DNA from: Natrononativus amylolyticus
GTDB lineage: Archaea; Halobacteriota; Halobacteria; Halobacteriales; Natrialbaceae
Direction of reading: 5' to 3'
DNA length: 64,000 bases
Assembly: GCF_024362525.1 (NCBI RefSeq)
Contig: NZ_CP101458.1
Coordinates: 1,240,001 to 1,304,000 of the forward strand
Positions 8,731 through 16,841 of this stretch are shown here, piece after piece. The first letter of the stretch is position 1, and each line of letters begins with the position of its first letter. The translations under genes were made by a program, and so were the position numbers. The notes below the pieces were generated by a model. It saw nothing but the letters and a program-made list of their open reading frames with translations. It did not search any database and was not told the origin of the DNA.

Positions 8731-9885
8731 CTACTCGGCGGAGACGTACATCCCGATCGCCCAGTGCTGATCGGAGAGGACGCTGCGCCCGAAGCCGACG
8801 TTGCCGTCGACGGCACAGCGCCAGCCTTCTCCCGTGTACCAGGGGTCGACGTGGTGCATCGCGCCGGAGTTCCAGCCGAATCGGTCGCCGGTCCCCGCGA
8901 GCAGCGGCGCCTCGAGGCGCGGCCGGTCGACGTACGTCGTCGGGGAGAGGTCGGTGATCTCGAACGCGCGGACGGCGCCCCCGTACCGGTCGGTGCAGTC
9001 CTGGTAGAAGACGAGAATCCGGTCCTCGCGGACGATCGGGCGGCCGGCCGGGCGGGTCGCCGCCGGGCGATCGGTGACGACTGGGTTGCCCGCGTGGGGC
9101 GTCCAGTCGTCCGCCACCAGCGAGTCGCTGTGGTAGACGTGCAGCCGGTTCGCGTAGACGGAGTCGCCCACGATCGCCCACCAGCGGTCCTCCCACCGGA
9201 AGACGACGGTGTCGTCGGTGCCGTGGTCGCTCGAGACCGGCGTCGCCACGGGCCGCCAGCGCCGCGGGAACTCGACCGCCTCGTAGAGGGTGACCGTCGT
9301 GCCGTCGGGCCCGCCCGCCTCGGGGACCATGTAGTGGGTTCCGTTCCAGGCGAAAACGTACGGAAACGAGAGGTGCTCGTCGGTTTTGAGCACGATCCCG
9401 TCGTACTCCCAGTGCAGCCCGCCGTCGGGGCTCGTCGCGTGGCCGATCGCCGCGTCCGGCGTGGCCTCGCGGTTGAACACCTCGAAGAACATGTGCCACT
9501 CCTCGGCCCCCGTAACGTACAGGAACGGGTCTGCGACGTAGTCGACGGCGCCGTAGTCGGTGACGTCCGCGGCCGTCAACACCGGGTTCACACAACCCCC
9601 CGCGGGCTCGAGCGCCAGCGGCTCGTCAGGCGTCTCGGGGTACGGGTACGACGGGACCGCCGTCCCCCGGTGGTGGATCGCCGCCGCGTTCGACCGGGCG
9701 GCGGTTTCGGTACCTCCCGTCGCCCGCGCCCGCCGTCTGAGGGTCGGGTACGTGTGGTGTGCGAGTCGGCCGCTTCGCCACGCGAGGCGGCGAACGTAGG
9801 GGACGCGTTTTGCCGTCAGCCGAGCCCGATCGAACATCCGCGACGCTGTGGTAACCATTGGCGGTACTTCCGTCGAGTGCGACAT
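8731..9885 (-). CDS. GINT1_N-like beta-propeller protein (glucosamine inositolphosphorylceramide transferase N-terminal-like)
   Basis: The protein is 384 residues from ATG 9885, or 375 from ATG 9858; the two starts cannot be separated by eye. Its first 90 residues are basic and without clear homology. The rest holds a five-bladed-propeller-like series: DYVADPFLYVTGAEEWHMFF, HLSFPYVFAWNGTHYMVPE, and WWAIVGDSVYANRLHVYHSD. This pattern occurs in glycan-gene clusters as a GINT1 N-terminal-like domain and resembles family 43 glycosidase propellers. It is probably a glycan-processing or sugar-binding protein of the adjoining cluster. Catalysis is not demonstrated. Confidence 0.7.
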   Translation of the reverse strand: MSHSTEVPPMVTTASRMFDRARLTAKRVPYVRRLAWRSGRLAHHTYPTLRRRARATGGTETAARSNAAAIHHRGTAVPSYPYPETPDEPLALEPAGGCVNPVLTAADVTDYGAVDYVADPFLYVTGAEEWHMFFEVFNREATPDAAIGHATSPDGGLHWEYDGIVLKTDEHLSFPYVFAWNGTHYMVPEAGGPDGTTVTLYEAVEFPRRWRPVATPVSSDHGTDDTVVFRWEDRWWAIVGDSVYANRLHVYHSDSLVADDWTPHAGNPVVTDRPAATRPAGRPIVREDRILVFYQDCTDRYGGAVRAFEITDLSPTTYVDRPRLEAPLLAGTGDRFGWNSGAMHHVDPWYTGEGWRCAVDGNVGFGRSVLSDQHWAIGMYVSAE

Positions 9886-10047
9886 TGTTATCGAGCGGCT
9901 GAACGTCACGAGCGCGTGGTAGTCTCGGCTTTCTCGAGGCCGGCCGCACAGAGAGCGTACTCGCCGGAGCGTCGTATCACCCATCGAGAGTGTCATCTCG
10001 ATCGTACGTAACGGAAAACGTATACTGCTCGCGCGAGGATCGAGGGT

Positions 10048-11280
10048 ATGAGTCGCGTTCGAGCGGCGTTTTTCGGCTCGAAGTTACGAGCGCTCGCGAC
10101 GATTGGCGTGCTCCTCCTCGTCACCCTCGGCGGCGCGGTCGCGGGAGGCCTTCTCGGCGTGCCGTCGGTCGTGGGACTGGAGAACACGTTCGGCGAGGTC
10201 ACCGAGGACTCGACGGCCGTCGAGACGGAACTCGTCGTCTCGAATCCGAACCCGATCGGCGTCGACACCGACGACGTCTCCGTCTCGTACGCGCTCGCGA
10301 TGAACGACGTCGACATGGCCCGGGGCGAGCGCCGCGGCGTCACCGTCGGCACCGGCAACTCGACGGTTCCGCTGACGACGGATCTGGACAACGGCGCGAT
10401 TCCCGCGTGGTGGGTGAGCCACGTCGACGCCGGCGAGCGGACGACGGTCGCGGTCGACGCGACGGTGAGCTCCGACCGGCTGGGACGAGAGGGCGAACTC
10501 ACCCACGAACACGGGATCGAGACGGACGTCATCGGCGAGTTCAACTCGACGGAGACGCGGCCGGTGAACGCGAACCAGCCGTTGATCGACGATCCCGTCC
10601 TCTACGTCAACGAAACCACCGGCGAGTGGGGCGACGTCAGCGAGTCCGAGACGCCGATCGAGACCGCGTTCGTCGTCTACAATCCGAACGACGAACCGTA
10701 CGTGATCACCGAACTCGGCTACGAAATCACGATGAACGACGTCGACGTCGGTTCGGGGGCAACCCACGACACGCACGTGATCGGCGGCGGCGAGACCGAA
10801 ACCCTCGAGGCCACCACGGCGATCGACGCAACCCGCCTCGACGAGTGGTGGGTGACACACCTCGACGACGGCGTTCACGGCCACCAGGTCTCCGAGCTCC
10901 GGATCGAGTTCTACGCGGTCGTCGAGCTACCGACCGGCGAGGCGGTCACCGTTCCACTCGAGGAACTGACCCACGAGGACACCCTCGAGACCGACGTCTT
11001 CGACGAGGGACTCGGGACCGACCGAACCCCGTCCGACGGCGACTCGAGCGAAAGCGACGACGGTTCGAGCGACGGGGGCGACGCGAGCGACGACGACTCG
11101 GCGGCAGACGACGGCAACGACACCGCGGACGGAAGCGAGAACGAGACGGACGAGGGCGACACCGACGACGAGGACGATACTGACGACGTCGAGAGTGATG
11201 ACGACGATACTGACGACGAGGACGACGACGACGGGATTTCGATCCCGCTCCTATGGGCCGGCGGCGCCGGTCACTCGTAG
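10048..11280 (+). CDS. Exported/anchored protein with two WHy (LEA type 2) domains and an acidic tail
   Basis: The 410-residue protein has an N-terminal hydrophobic segment (about residues 12-38) serving as anchor or signal. Two homologous WHy-like repeats follow: [18 protein letters not shown] near 64 and [20 protein letters not shown] near 211. Each is followed by a WWV-(S/T)-H segment (near 120 and 266). The last 90 residues are an Asp/Glu/Ser/Gly linker ending [18 protein letters not shown]14-like WHy domains protect proteins under desiccation stress; an extracytoplasmic stress or adhesion role is inferred. Its end overlaps the convergent TFB gene by 10 bp. Confidence 0.75.
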   Translation: MSRVRAAFFGSKLRALATIGVLLLVTLGGAVAGGLLGVPSVVGLENTFGEVTEDSTAVETELVVSNPNPIGVDTDDVSVSYALAMNDVDMARGERRGVTVGTGNSTVPLTTDLDNGAIPAWWVSHVDAGERTTVAVDATVSSDRLGREGELTHEHGIETDVIGEFNSTETRPVNANQPLIDDPVLYVNETTGEWGDVSESETPIETAFVVYNPNDEPYVITELGYEITMNDVDVGSGATHDTHVIGGGETETLEATTAIDATRLDEWWVTHLDDGVHGHQVSELRIEFYAVVELPTGEAVTVPLEELTHEDTLETDVFDEGLGTDRTPSDGDSSESDDGSSDGGDASDDDSAADDGNDTADGSENETDEGDTDDEDDTDDVESDDDDTDDEDDDDGISIPLLWAGGAGHS

Positions 11281-12236
11281 ACGCCGATCGCCTCGATCTG
11301 CTCCTGGTAGCGGTTGCGGATCGTGACCTCGGTGACCTGGGCGACGTCCGCGACTTCGCGCTGGGTCTTCTTCTCGTTGCACAGCAGCGAGCCGGCGTAG
11401 ATCGCCGCCGCGGCGTACCCCGTGGGCGACTTCCCCGAGAGCAGCCCCTGCTCGGTCGTGATGTCGATGATCTCGTTGGCCTTCGACTGGACCTCCTCCG
11501 GCAAGCCGAGCTCCGAGCAGAACCGCGGGACGTACTTCTTCGGATCGACGGGCTCCATCTCGAGGCCGAGCTCCTGGGCGATGTACCGGTAGGTGCGCCC
11601 GATCTCCTTGCGGTCGACCCGCGAGACCGCCGACACCTCCTCGAGGCTGCGCGGGATGCCCTCCATCCGGCAGGCGGCGTACAGCGTACTGGTCGCGACA
11701 CCCTCGATGGACCGGCCGCGGATGAGGTCTTCCTCGAGCGCGCGCCGGTAGAGCACGCTCGCGACCTCCCGAACCGAGCGCGGCACGCCCAGCGCCGACG
11801 CCATCCGGTCGGTCTCGCTGAGCGCGAACTGCAGGTTGCGCTCGCCGGCGTCCTTGGTTCGGATGCGCTCTTGCCACTTGCGCAGGCGGCGCATCTGGCT
11901 GCGCTTGTCCGAGGAGAGCGACCGGCCGTAGGCGTCCTTGTCCTTCCAGTCGATCGTCGTCGTCAGCCCCTTGTCGTGCATCGTCTGGGTCGTCGGCGCG
12001 CCGACGCGGGACTTGCTCTGGCGTTCGGCGTGGTTGAACGCACGCCACTCCGGCCCGTGGTCGATCGACTCCTCCTCGAGGATCAGCCCGCAGAGCTCGC
12101 AGCTCAGTTCGCTTCCGTCCGCGCTTCTGGTGAGCGCGTCCGACTGGCACTCGGGACAGCTCCGGGCGCCCTCTCGTTCGTCCTCCTGGTGGTCCGTCTC
12201 TACAGTTCGCTCTCGCTCACGAGTCGGGCGCGTCAT
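11271..12236 (-). CDS. tfb: Transcription initiation factor IIB (TFB)
   Basis: The 321-residue protein has the full TFB architecture. An N-terminal zinc ribbon (SCPEC at about 26, CELCG at about 46) is followed by the B-finger/linker region. Two cyclin-fold repeats come next, recognisable by [20 protein letters not shown] (about 175-195) and [20 protein letters not shown] (about 265-285). TFB recruits RNA polymerase to TBP-bound promoters through the BRE. Haloarchaea encode several TFBs, so the paralogue number cannot be assigned. An AT-rich stretch at 12240-12280 upstream should carry its promoter. Confidence 0.97.
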   Translation of the reverse strand: MTRPTRERERTVETDHQEDEREGARSCPECQSDALTRSADGSELSCELCGLILEEESIDHGPEWRAFNHAERQSKSRVGAPTTQTMHDKGLTTTIDWKDKDAYGRSLSSDKRSQMRRLRKWQERIRTKDAGERNLQFALSETDRMASALGVPRSVREVASVLYRRALEEDLIRGRSIEGVATSTLYAACRMEGIPRSLEEVSAVSRVDRKEIGRTYRYIAQELGLEMEPVDPKKYVPRFCSELGLPEEVQSKANEIIDITTEQGLLSGKSPTGYAAAAIYAGSLLCNEKKTQREVADVAQVTEVTIRNRYQEQIEAIGVYE

Positions 12237-12363
12237 TGATCGAGTAGAGAGAATATCCGAACGGAGATAAACGCTGTGAGCGATGGTGACAACAGTCGGG
12301 TCGGTCCGACCTGTTAGTTGTCGTGACTGTTCCGCCGATTAAACGGCCCGCTGACGGCGGCGC

Positions 12364-12801
12364 TCACCGCTCCTCGAGGTCCTCGGCGATCGCCGACAGG
12401 CTGTCCGCCGGCGGCTCTCGAGCCGTGTACACGGCGCTCTCGCCCGGTTTTCGGAGTCCGTACAGAAAGCCGGACTCGACGACGTCGACGAGTACGGAGC
12501 CGCCCGCCCGGACCCCCCGGTCGCTCACCCAGGCCGCGAGGCGGTCGACGCCCTCGCGCGGGTCGCGGGCCGCGCCGGGCGTCTCGTAGACGCCGGGGAT
12601 CGCCAGCTCCTCGCCGGTCAGCGCCCGCTCGACGCGGGCGAACAGCTCGTCGCCCTCGACGACGACCCGGACGACCTCGTCGACCTCGAACCGGTCGCGG
12701 TCGTCGGCGGGGATCTCGAGTTTGTACCCGGTGGTGGTCTCCGTGAGCGTCGCCCGGACGGTATGGACCGACGGGTGATCGCTCGAGACGTGGTCTGCCA
12801 T
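12364..12801 (-). CDS. Conserved haloarchaeal protein (DUF7112-like)
   Basis: This is a 145-residue acidic protein without membrane segments. Its first part has a beta-rich, AbrB-like flavour (ETTTGYKLEIPADDRDRF, about 22-39), followed by VDEVVRVVVEGDELFARV. From memory it matches the haloarchaeal DUF7112 family. It starts 14 bp downstream of the S6e stop on the same strand, so the two are probably cotranscribed and a translation- or RNA-linked role is possible. No function is established. Confidence 0.7.
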   Translation of the reverse strand: MADHVSSDHPSVHTVRATLTETTTGYKLEIPADDRDRFEVDEVVRVVVEGDELFARVERALTGEELAIPGVYETPGAARDPREGVDRLAAWVSDRGVRAGGSVLVDVVESGFLYGLRKPGESAVYTAREPPADSLSAIAEDLEER

Positions 12802-12815
12802 CGAAAGAGGAGGGG

Positions 12816-13208
12816 TTACTCGTCGTCCTCGCCGAGCAGGTCGTCGATCGACGTCTCGCCGTACTCGGCGACCGAGGTGTTGATCTGGGCGACGGCGTCG
12901 GAGACCTCGCGGCCGCGGACGGTGATGCGGCGGCGCTCGCCATCACGTCGGGGTTTGTATCCCGTCTGGCGCCCCTTCATCAGCACTTCCTTGAGGTTCG
13001 CGCCGGCGACGGTGCCGTTCAGCGGGCGCCCAGCGTCGTCGGAGCCGCCGGTGATCTCGAGCGTGTATCCGTCGAGGCCGACCGCGCTGCCGTCGACGAT
13101 GTCGCCGATCGACTTGCCGATGAACCGGTTCGCGTCCTGATCCTCCGCCTCGAACTGGTGTGACGCCCCCGATTCGGGGTCGCCAACGACGATAGTGAAA
13201 CTTGCCAT
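12816..13208 (-). CDS. rps6e: 30S ribosomal protein S6e (eS6)
   Basis: The 130-residue protein starts at ATG 13208 with [14 protein letters not shown]. An ATG nine codons upstream is not family-like. It carries the eS6 core with [17 protein letters not shown] (about 33-49) and the conserved tract [20 protein letters not shown] near 75. It belongs to the small ribosomal subunit and is archaea/eukaryote specific. It lacks the long phosphorylated tail of eukaryotic S6, as archaeal forms do. The nested palindrome at 13245-13327 lies just upstream of its start. Confidence 0.96.
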   Translation of the reverse strand: MASFTIVVGDPESGASHQFEAEDQDANRFIGKSIGDIVDGSAVGLDGYTLEITGGSDDAGRPLNGTVAGANLKEVLMKGRQTGYKPRRDGERRRITVRGREVSDAVAQINTSVAEYGETSIDDLLGEDDE

Positions 13209-13244
13209 GGACGGGAGAAATCGTCCGGCGGTCAAAAATACGTC

Positions 13245-13327
13245 GATCGACCTTTTGTGCTGCGGTCTGGCGCGCTCGCGGTGGGATTCCCGCCGCGAGC
13301 GCGCTGTCCCTCGACAAAAGGTCGATC
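13245..13327. repeat. Nested palindrome: 14-bp outer arms enclosing a 12+3-bp inner hairpin
   Basis: GATCGACCTTTTGT (13245-13258) is exactly reverse-complementary to ACAAAAGGTCGATC (13314-13327). Inside lies a second perfect inverted repeat, GCGCGCTCGCGG (13270-13281) with CCGCGAGCGCGC (13293-13304). It extends through a T/G mismatch and GGG/CCC to a 3-base loop. It could form a two-tier cruciform or RNA hairpin, and lies 37 bp before the S6e start. It could be a leader structure, bidirectional terminator or palindromic mobile-element remnant. Confidence 0.8.
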
Positions 13328-13427
13328 AAAAGCCTCCTCCCTCCCCGACAGGCGCGCGACGCGCGGCTTCTGGGTCAGTCGTCGGCCCGCTCGCTCACTG
13401 GCTCACGGCTGGCGCCGTTCGCCGTCT

Positions 13428-13446
13428 CGCGGCACTTCGTGCCGCG
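13428..13446. repeat. 8-bp-arm hairpin (CGCGGCAC/GTGCCGCG)
   Basis: Perfect inverted repeat with a TTC loop in the same intergenic region as the nested palindrome. It is the second of three hairpins there, and no coding explains it. Confidence 0.6.
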
Positions 13447-13500
13447 CTATCGTTCGCTCGCGGTGATTGCGCCAGGCCCTGCCCTCCCCCGAGTCGTTCG

Positions 13501-13522
13501 GTCCGTCACGGACGTGACGGAC
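13501..13522. repeat. 9-bp-arm hairpin (GTCCGTCAC/GTGACGGAC)
   Basis: Perfect inverted repeat with a GGAC loop, third hairpin in the 13209-13626 gap. The gap shows no convincing reading frame. Together the three hairpins occupy roughly a third of it. Confidence 0.6.
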
Positions 13523-13626
13523 ACGAACTCCCGGCCACCGAATTCGGCTGGTGCGTGGAGTCATACGGTAACCTCGAGTCCGCCCGACCCGTCCGAACCA
13601 AGTACTTCCCACACCTACTCCCGCCC

Positions 13627-13905
13627 GTGAGCATCGACCCCGAGCCGCTCGAGGCACGCCTCCGCGAGGCCTTCGGCGGAACCGACGGCCAAGCCCGCGT
13701 CGTCGCCCGCCAGGCGGCCGACCTCGACGATTCGGGGCGGTACGCCGCCGACGTCGGGAGCGAACTGACGAACGCGGTCGTCCTCGAGGAGCTGACCGAC
13801 GCCCCCGACGGCGAGCCGGCCGACCGGTGGAACTGGTGGATAGGCTCGCTCGAGATCGCCTACGGCGGCTACGAACGCTTCGGCGTGCAGCGCTACCGTC
13901 GGTAG
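13627..13905 (+). CDS. Conserved haloarchaeal protein of 92 residues
   Basis: The gene starts at GTG 13627; a much longer upstream reading of the same frame has no protein-like composition. The 92 residues are acidic, with an N-terminal helix (EPLEARLREAFGG) and a C-terminal aromatic segment DRWNWWIGSLEIAYGGYERF. This composition and end motif recur in small conserved haloarchaeal proteins. No domain with known function is recognised. It is monocistronic, with no close neighbour upstream, and 101 bp from the TetR gene. Confidence 0.65.
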   Translation: MSIDPEPLEARLREAFGGTDGQARVVARQAADLDDSGRYAADVGSELTNAVVLEELTDAPDGEPADRWNWWIGSLEIAYGGYERFGVQRYRR

Positions 13906-13990
13906 CGAAACCTCCGATCGACTCGCGGGCCTGCGGTACGGTCACGTTCTCGAGAGAAGCCTTCGAAGCGAAACATCTTTGAGTTTCCTG

Positions 13991-14008
13991 ACTAACTAGT
14001 CAGTTAGT
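13991..14008. promoter_or_regulatory. Palindromic operator of the TetR-family regulator
   Basis: ACTAACT (13991-13997) and AGTTAGT (14002-14008) form a perfect 7-bp inverted repeat with an AGTC spacer. It overlaps the GTG start codon (14007) of the TetR gene. The position is ideal for autorepression of the TetR-MATE operon. TetR operators of this spaced-palindrome form are common. Confidence 0.75.
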
Positions 14009-14744
14009 GACCGATACGAGCGCCCGCGAAGCGATTATGACTGCGACCTACGAGGCCCTCTGCGAACACGGCTACACGGATCTCACGGCACAGAACATCG
14101 CCGACCGCACCGACAAGAGCAAGTCCCTGCTGTTCTACCACTACGACTCCAAGGAGGACCTCGTCGCCGACTTCATCGAGTACCTCCTGGAGCGCTTCGA
14201 CGAGCGCGTCGAGGAGAGCCGCGACCTGCCGCCGATCGAGCGGCTGGCGACGTTCGTCGACTGGTTCCTCTACAGCCCCGACGACGCCGAGCGCACCTCG
14301 TTTCACACCGCGTTACTCGAGTTGCGCACCCAGGCGCCGTACAACGAGCGCTACCGCGAACAGCTCCGAAAGAGCGACGACCGGCTCCGCGAAACCCTCG
14401 AGGAGATCCTCGAGGCGGGTATCGAGGCCGGCGACTTTCGCGACCACGACACGACGGAGATGGCGGCGCTGTTGATCGCCGCCTTCGACGGCGCGCGCAT
14501 CCGCCAGCTGACGATCGGCCGGGACGCCTACCTCGAGCAGGTCCGGTCGGCGGCGACCGCCGAGATCATCGACGATTTGCTGGTCGGAGAGACGACGCTG
14601 CCGGTCGACCTCACATCGGCTGGCGGCAGCGGCGGCGGGGCGAACGACGGCGGAAACGATCGCCGAGACGATGACGAACTGGCGGACGGCGACGAACGGG
14701 AATCGTCCGCGGCGGAGGGGGCGGGCGGTGACGCCGCCGAATGA
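14007..14744 (+). CDS. TetR/AcrR-family transcriptional regulator
   Basis: The 245-residue protein starts at GTG 14007, embedded in the operator. The N-terminal HTH is clear: HGYTDLTAQNIADRTDKSKS followed by LLFYHYDSKEDLV (about 20-53). The helical C-terminal ligand-binding domain runs to about residue 195. A 45-residue Gly/Asp/Glu-rich tail follows, longer than in typical TetR proteins. Its stop overlaps the MATE start by 4 bp (ATGA), so repressor and exporter are translationally coupled. Ligand-released repression of drug or metabolite efflux is inferred. Confidence 0.93.
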   Translation: MTDTSAREAIMTATYEALCEHGYTDLTAQNIADRTDKSKSLLFYHYDSKEDLVADFIEYLLERFDERVEESRDLPPIERLATFVDWFLYSPDDAERTSFHTALLELRTQAPYNERYREQLRKSDDRLRETLEEILEAGIEAGDFRDHDTTEMAALLIAAFDGARIRQLTIGRDAYLEQVRSAATAEIIDDLLVGETTLPVDLTSAGGSGGGANDGGNDRRDDDELADGDERESSAAEGAGGDAAE

Positions 14745-16213
14745 GCAAGAAGACGGACCGCTCGGTGAACGTCACCGACGGCGAACTGTTCACGCCACTG
14801 ATGGTGCTGTCGGCGCCGATCGTCCTCTCGCAGATGCTCCAGGTGGGGTACAACCTCGCCGACACCTACTGGGTCGGCCGGCTTGGCAGCGACGCGGTCG
14901 CCGCGCTGTCGTACTCCTGGGCGATCGTCTTCCTGATGGTCAGCGTCGGCGGCGGGCTGACCGTCGCCGGCACGGTCCTCGTCTCCCAGTACAAGGGCGC
15001 GAAGGATTTTACTCGATCGCACCACGTCGCCGGTCAGACGCTCTCGTTCGTCACGATCGTCGCGGTCGTGTTCGCCGCGATCGGCTACCTCACGTCGCCG
15101 TGGCTGATCCGGCTCGTGGGGGCCGAACCCGGCACCGACGCCTACGTCTACGCGGTCTCCTACACCCGGATCGTCTTCCTCGGCGTGAGCTTCATGTTCT
15201 GGTTTTTCATCTTCGACGCCCTCTCGCGGGGCTGGGGCGACACCCGAACGCCGCTGTACCTGATGGGGATCAGCGTCCTGCTCAACGTCGTCCTCGATCC
15301 GTTCCTGATCCTCGGCTTCAGCGAGAACCCCGTCTTCGCCTGGGTCGGCGCGACGGGCCTCGAGTCTTCGCTGTACGCCGCCACCGGCTTCGACGGCTAC
15401 GGCGTCGAGGGGGCGGCAATCGCGACGGTCTTCTCGCGCGGCGTCGCCGCGGTGGCCGGGATGTACCTGCTCTTTTCCGGCCGGGTCGGGCTCGAGCCCT
15501 CCCTGTCGGATCTGTGGCTCAAGCCCGAAACGGTCAGGAAGATCCTCGACATCGGCGCGCCCATCGCGACCGAGCAGGGCTTTCGGGCGTTCGGCATCAC
15601 CGTCCTCACGGCGCTGATCGCGCTCGCCGGCACGGAAGCCGTCGCGGCCTACGGCATCGTCAACCGGCTCTCCTCGCTGATGTTCCTGCCGGCGCTGGGG
15701 CTGGCCCGCGGGACCGAAACCGTCGTCGGCCAGAACCTCGGCGCGGAACAGGTCGACCGGGCCAAGCGGGCGGTCACGCTCAGTTCGATCGTCATCGTGG
15801 CCGTCTTCGCCGTCGTGGTCGCCGTCGCCTACCCGCTGGCCCACGAGATCACCGCCTTCTTCATCGAGGGCGAGGACTCGAGTCAGGTCGTCGAGTACGG
15901 CGCCGCCTACATCCTGATCGCCGGCCCCTCCTACGTCTTCCTCGGGGTGTTCCAGATGCTGCTGGGCGGGCTCAGAGGCAGCGGCTCGACCCGCGCGGCG
16001 ATGGTGCTCTCGATCCAGGAGCTGTGGGTGTACCGCATTCCCGTCGCCGCCGTCGGGATCGTCTACTTCGACATGGGCGTCTACGGCGTCTGGTACGCCA
16101 TCGCCATCTCCTACGTCCTCTCGGCGCTCACGACGGCGGCCTGGTTCCTGCGGGGAACCTGGACCGAGAACGTCGTCAGCGAGGACGTCCCCGCGCCGAC
16201 ACCAGGTGATTGA
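14741..16213 (+). CDS. MATE-family efflux transporter
   Basis: The 490-residue protein has twelve hydrophobic segments in two MatE repeats, starting LFTPLMVLSAPIVLSQML and repeating near residue 262 as KILDIGAPIATEQGFRAF. MATE proteins export cationic or polar compounds using the Na+ or H+ gradient; Na+ is likely in a halophile, but this is inference. It is coupled to the TetR gene upstream by a 4-bp overlap and followed by an overlapping small gene. The regulator and operator predict induction by its substrate. Confidence 0.93.
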   Translation: MSKKTDRSVNVTDGELFTPLMVLSAPIVLSQMLQVGYNLADTYWVGRLGSDAVAALSYSWAIVFLMVSVGGGLTVAGTVLVSQYKGAKDFTRSHHVAGQTLSFVTIVAVVFAAIGYLTSPWLIRLVGAEPGTDAYVYAVSYTRIVFLGVSFMFWFFIFDALSRGWGDTRTPLYLMGISVLLNVVLDPFLILGFSENPVFAWVGATGLESSLYAATGFDGYGVEGAAIATVFSRGVAAVAGMYLLFSGRVGLEPSLSDLWLKPETVRKILDIGAPIATEQGFRAFGITVLTALIALAGTEAVAAYGIVNRLSSLMFLPALGLARGTETVVGQNLGAEQVDRAKRAVTLSSIVIVAVFAVVVAVAYPLAHEITAFFIEGEDSSQVVEYGAAYILIAGPSYVFLGVFQMLLGGLRGSGSTRAAMVLSIQELWVYRIPVAAVGIVYFDMGVYGVWYAIAISYVLSALTTAAWFLRGTWTENVVSEDVPAPTPGD

Positions 16214-16505
16214 GATGCCAAAACACGACCTCCACGACGGTATCGCTCCCGCGAACCGGTCCTCGCCGGCGGTCAGCACGACCGTCACCGAGGCGCTCAC
16301 GCCCGCCGACCGGTCCCTCCCGGTCGCGCTGTGTCGCGCCACCACCGAGTTCGCTCGAGGCGAGTCCCCGGTCCCGACCGGCACCCTCGAGAGCGCGGTC
16401 AGCTCGCTCGAGGCGGTCAGCGACGAGACCGCTCTCGACGCCGACACGATCGCACGACTCAAGTACGTTACCGTACTCCCCACTCAGTACGAGGAACAGG
16501 AATGA
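16206..16505 (+). CDS. Small acidic protein of the MATE operon, unknown
   Basis: The frame opens with GTG 16206 overlapping the MATE stop, or ATG 16215 giving MPKHDLHDGIAPANRSSPAV. I favour 16215 for the protein but keep the coupled GTG as an alternative. The roughly 96 residues are helical and acidic, with no membrane segment and no cysteine. The stop overlaps the next start by 4 bp (ATGA), so it belongs to the TetR-MATE transcript. No family recognised. Confidence 0.6.
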   Translation: MIEMPKHDLHDGIAPANRSSPAVSTTVTEALTPADRSLPVALCRATTEFARGESPVPTGTLESAVSSLEAVSDETALDADTIARLKYVTVLPTQYEEQE

Positions 16506-16813
16506 GCGGCTCCACCCGACCGATCTGGCCCGCGTATCCGCTGTCGGTGCTGGTCGCCGGCGCCGGCCACTGCTATCTCGGATACTGGAAACGCGGGGCG
16601 ATCTGGTTCGGGCTCTACGTCCTCGCGATCGGCTTTCTGAGCGCGCGCTCGCTGTCGGGGGCGTTCGATCCCGGCTCGCCGTTCGTCGTCACCGCCCTCC
16701 AGTTCGACGCGGTGAACTACGCCGACGTGGCCGTCCCCCTCGCGGTCGTCCTCGTCTGCCTGCTCGACGTCTACCTGCTCGGCGTCGCCACTCGGCGGGG
16801 CGCGGACCGATGA
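16502..16813 (+). CDS. Small TM2-like membrane protein
   Basis: The 103-residue protein has three or four hydrophobic segments: WPAYPLSVLVAGAGHCYLGY, the following IWFGLYVLAIGFL, and a C-terminal AVPLAVVLVCLLDVYLLGVA. The GAGHCYLGYWKRG turn recalls the short loop of TM2-domain proteins. It starts within the stop of the preceding gene, so the four genes from TetR form one run. The function is unknown. Confidence 0.65.
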   Translation: MSGSTRPIWPAYPLSVLVAGAGHCYLGYWKRGAIWFGLYVLAIGFLSARSLSGAFDPGSPFVVTALQFDAVNYADVAVPLAVVLVCLLDVYLLGVATRRGADR

Positions 16814-16841
16814 ACGACCGGCGGACGAGCCGGCGGCGACG

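Noticed and set aside
14528-16483. 651-codon minus-strand frame
   Set aside because: Antisense shadow of TetR and MATE genes caused by high GC; no recognisable motif.
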